From: Syngnathus acus
Taxonomy: Eukaryota; Chordata; Actinopteri; Syngnathiformes; Syngnathidae
Length of the DNA stretch: 64,000 bases
Direction of reading: 5' to 3'
Assembly: GCF_901709675.1 (NCBI RefSeq)
Contig: NC_051104.1
Location: forward strand, 4,137,501 to 4,201,500
Shown here: positions 62,344 through 64,000 of the stretch, in pieces
Layout: every line of letters begins with the position of its first letter
How positions within the stretch are numbered: the first letter of the stretch is position 1
Notes under the pieces: model-generated
Told to the model about the DNA's origin: nothing
Seen by the model: the letters and a program-made list of their open reading frames with translations, nothing else
The model's database searches: none
Program-made: the position numbers and the translations under genes

Positions 62344-62415
62344 TGACCCCGACGTGATTTGAACACGCAACCTTCTGATCTGGAGTCAGACGCGCTACCG
62401 TTGCGCCACGAGGTC
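62344..62415 (-). tRNA. tRNA-Trp (CCA)
   Basis: On the minus strand the 72 nt begin GACCTCGTGGCGCAACGG and end CGGGGTCA. The acceptor stem GACCTCG is matched by CGGGGTC with G-U pairing, the anticodon loop is CTCCAGA with anticodon CCA, and the T-arm contains GTTCAAATC. The sequence looks identical to the standard vertebrate nuclear tRNA-Trp as I recall it. TTTT follows 4 nt after the 3' end (62336-62339), a usual Pol III terminator. It lies antisense within pard3 intron 1. Confidence 0.95.
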
Positions 62416-62738
62416 CTGTTTAGCTGCAGCAGCGGAAGATCAACTTGTGGTTTCAGTGGGAATGGCAACAGCCGCAATCAGAAAAAGCACATGTTCTAGT
62501 TCTCAGTCTTCCCGTCACTGAATCACCACAGGGCACAAGCTTCTGTGCATGTTTCGACGACGACAGGAAATCTGCTGCGGTACAAAGACGTGAATAATAG
62601 AGTGAAAAGAGCTTTTGTCCTGTTAGTTATTGTGTTTTGTGCTTGGATGTGTGACAGATAACCTGTGTCACCTTTCAAGTCAAGTGTGGTGGTGTCCCGC
62701 TTACACGGATGAATACAAAGTTTCAAGCTTGCAGTTTA

Positions 62739-62760
62739 AAAAAAAAAAAAAAAAAAAAAA
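62739..62760. repeat. poly-A run
   Basis: A run of over 20 A residues. Confidence 0.9.
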
Positions 62761-62884
62761 GAGGTCAACGTGGCGAGATGAGCAAAACAATAACCACTTC
62801 CGCCTTAATCAATATTTCATGGAATATAAAAGGCAAATGTGTCGCTCTTGACACGAATTGACTTTTCCTGAGGTTCCTTTAAGT

Positions 62885-63217
62885 CACAGGTGTCAAACTC
62901 GAGGCCCGGGGGCCAGATACGGCCCGCCACATCATTTTATGTAGCCCGCGAAGACAAATTGTGCATCAAATTCGTGTGTCATTACTAGAATTGCAAATTG
63001 TCTTCACTTTTAATAATATCTTTTTTTTCTTTTTAATATTTGACCAGTTTTTACTCGTCTGATTTGAAAAGGAGTTATTTGTCAGTTTGTTTTGTAGCTT
63101 TTACTGTATATAATATGAGGTGCTCATACATTTATTTGGGTTGACAGTCATAATGGCCCTCCGAAAGAAGCTATGACTACAATGCGGCCCACGAAAAAAA
63201 TGAGTTTGACCCCCCTG
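62885..63217. mobile_element. hAT-like MITE, copy 3
   Basis: 333 bp with perfect 8 bp duplications CTTTAAGT at 62877-62884 and 63218-63225. Ends CACAGGTGTCAAACTC and GAGTTTGACCCCCCTG form the inverted repeat. The most complete of the three copies, all in the same orientation. It shares the GGAGTTATTTGTCAG variant with copy 2. Confidence 0.9.
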
Positions 63218-64000
63218 CTTTAAGTGGTGAAGTCTGCTTCTGTAATGAGCGCTTGGCTCTATTATTTTTCAAGGCAAAGCAGCCCGGTTTGTAAAGCTCC
63301 GACATGGCTTCAAGCATGTCAAATCCAAACTGTGTCTGCTCATGTTCTTTCAGCTCCACAAGTGTGTCTTCGGGATTATGTTTTTGTGGCTGAGCTGCTC
63401 TCAAAAGTAATCCATTTCAAGAACAAGCCAGGATGAGGCCTGTGCCAAATTGACATACGGCAGTATTTTGCCCTTGGTTCACTTTTTAAGCAGAAATATT
63501 GAGACACCTGTATAAGGTGAATTTAATCATATCGTGCAACTTTAATGTCAACAATGTTCTCTTCCTCTTCTGTTTCGGGACTTACCGCATTTTCCTCCCT
63601 TATAACCCCCTGAAAAAAATTTGAACACACCAGCATTCCTTTCATGAGTTGGACCATTTTTCCTGGTGAACCAGAGTGGAGTTAAATAAAACAGAGCCTG
63701 AAGGCATTTGACCACAGACCCAAAGATAGCTCCGTTTGGAGGAGAGAAAGGGCTGAAGAAAACAGACAGACAGAGGGAGGACACAACAGGACAAAGAGCG
63801 AGGGGATTCTTTCCTAACATGAGGATGGAAGGAATAGTCTTCTAGCTCATTGCTTTCTCTTTATCCTCTTGTCCAAATTGCCTTCAATGGTTCGGTGCGT
63901 GAAGACTTTAAGCTGGCCGGAGTCAGAATGAAAAAAGAACTGACTCTGCAATTATTTTGCAAATTGTCTGCTTGAAACAAACAAAAGTACATAGATAGCA

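Overview
The window is vertebrate nuclear DNA from a ray-finned fish, probably a percomorph. The proteins are vertebrate orthologues with short, compact introns, and the repeats are of teleost type: hAT-like and fold-back MITEs, L2-like LINE tails and many microsatellites. One hAT-like MITE family looks familiar from pipefish and seahorse sequence, but I cannot confirm that by search.

The gene order is fzd8(+) - gjd4(-) - ccny(-) - crem(-) - cul2(+) - pard3(+). As far as I recall this is the mirror image of human 10p11.21 (PARD3-CUL2-CREM-CCNY-GJD4-FZD8) with all relative orientations kept. Positions 1-26,300 hold no gene I can support, only repeats and a few stretches that could be conserved enhancers upstream of fzd8. 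Positions 26,311-29,135 hold the single-exon Wnt receptor gene fzd8. A two-exon connexin (gjd4, Cx40.1 type) lies at 32,848-34,081. Cyclin Y (ccny) covers 36,745-42,792 in ten standard exons plus two extra candidate microexons. A short crem transcription unit of ICER type lies at 44,311-45,197 behind tandem CRE sites. Cullin-2 (cul2) has 20 coding exons at 47,897-51,871. Only the first coding exon of pard3 is present (54,178-54,297). The remaining 9.7 kb is pard3 intron 1 and contains two hAT-like MITEs, a palindromic MITE, an L2-like relic and an intact tRNA-Trp(CCA) on the opposite strand.

I rebuilt exon structures by hand from reading frame, GT/AG sites and remembered family sequence. The ccny and cul2 models give 341 and 745 codons, the human lengths, which supports the splice calls. 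fzd8 and ccny both act in Wnt signalling: Frizzled is the receptor, and cyclin Y with CDK14 acts at the membrane on LRP6. The other neighbours have unrelated roles in gap junctions, cAMP-responsive repression, ubiquitin ligation and cell polarity.

The points most worth checking are two in-frame microexons in ccny, a crem locus that appears to encode only the ICER repressor, CRE clusters around that unit, a probable U12-type first intron in cul2, and a possible fossil of cul2 exon 8 upstream of cul2. I saw no wholly new biological system.
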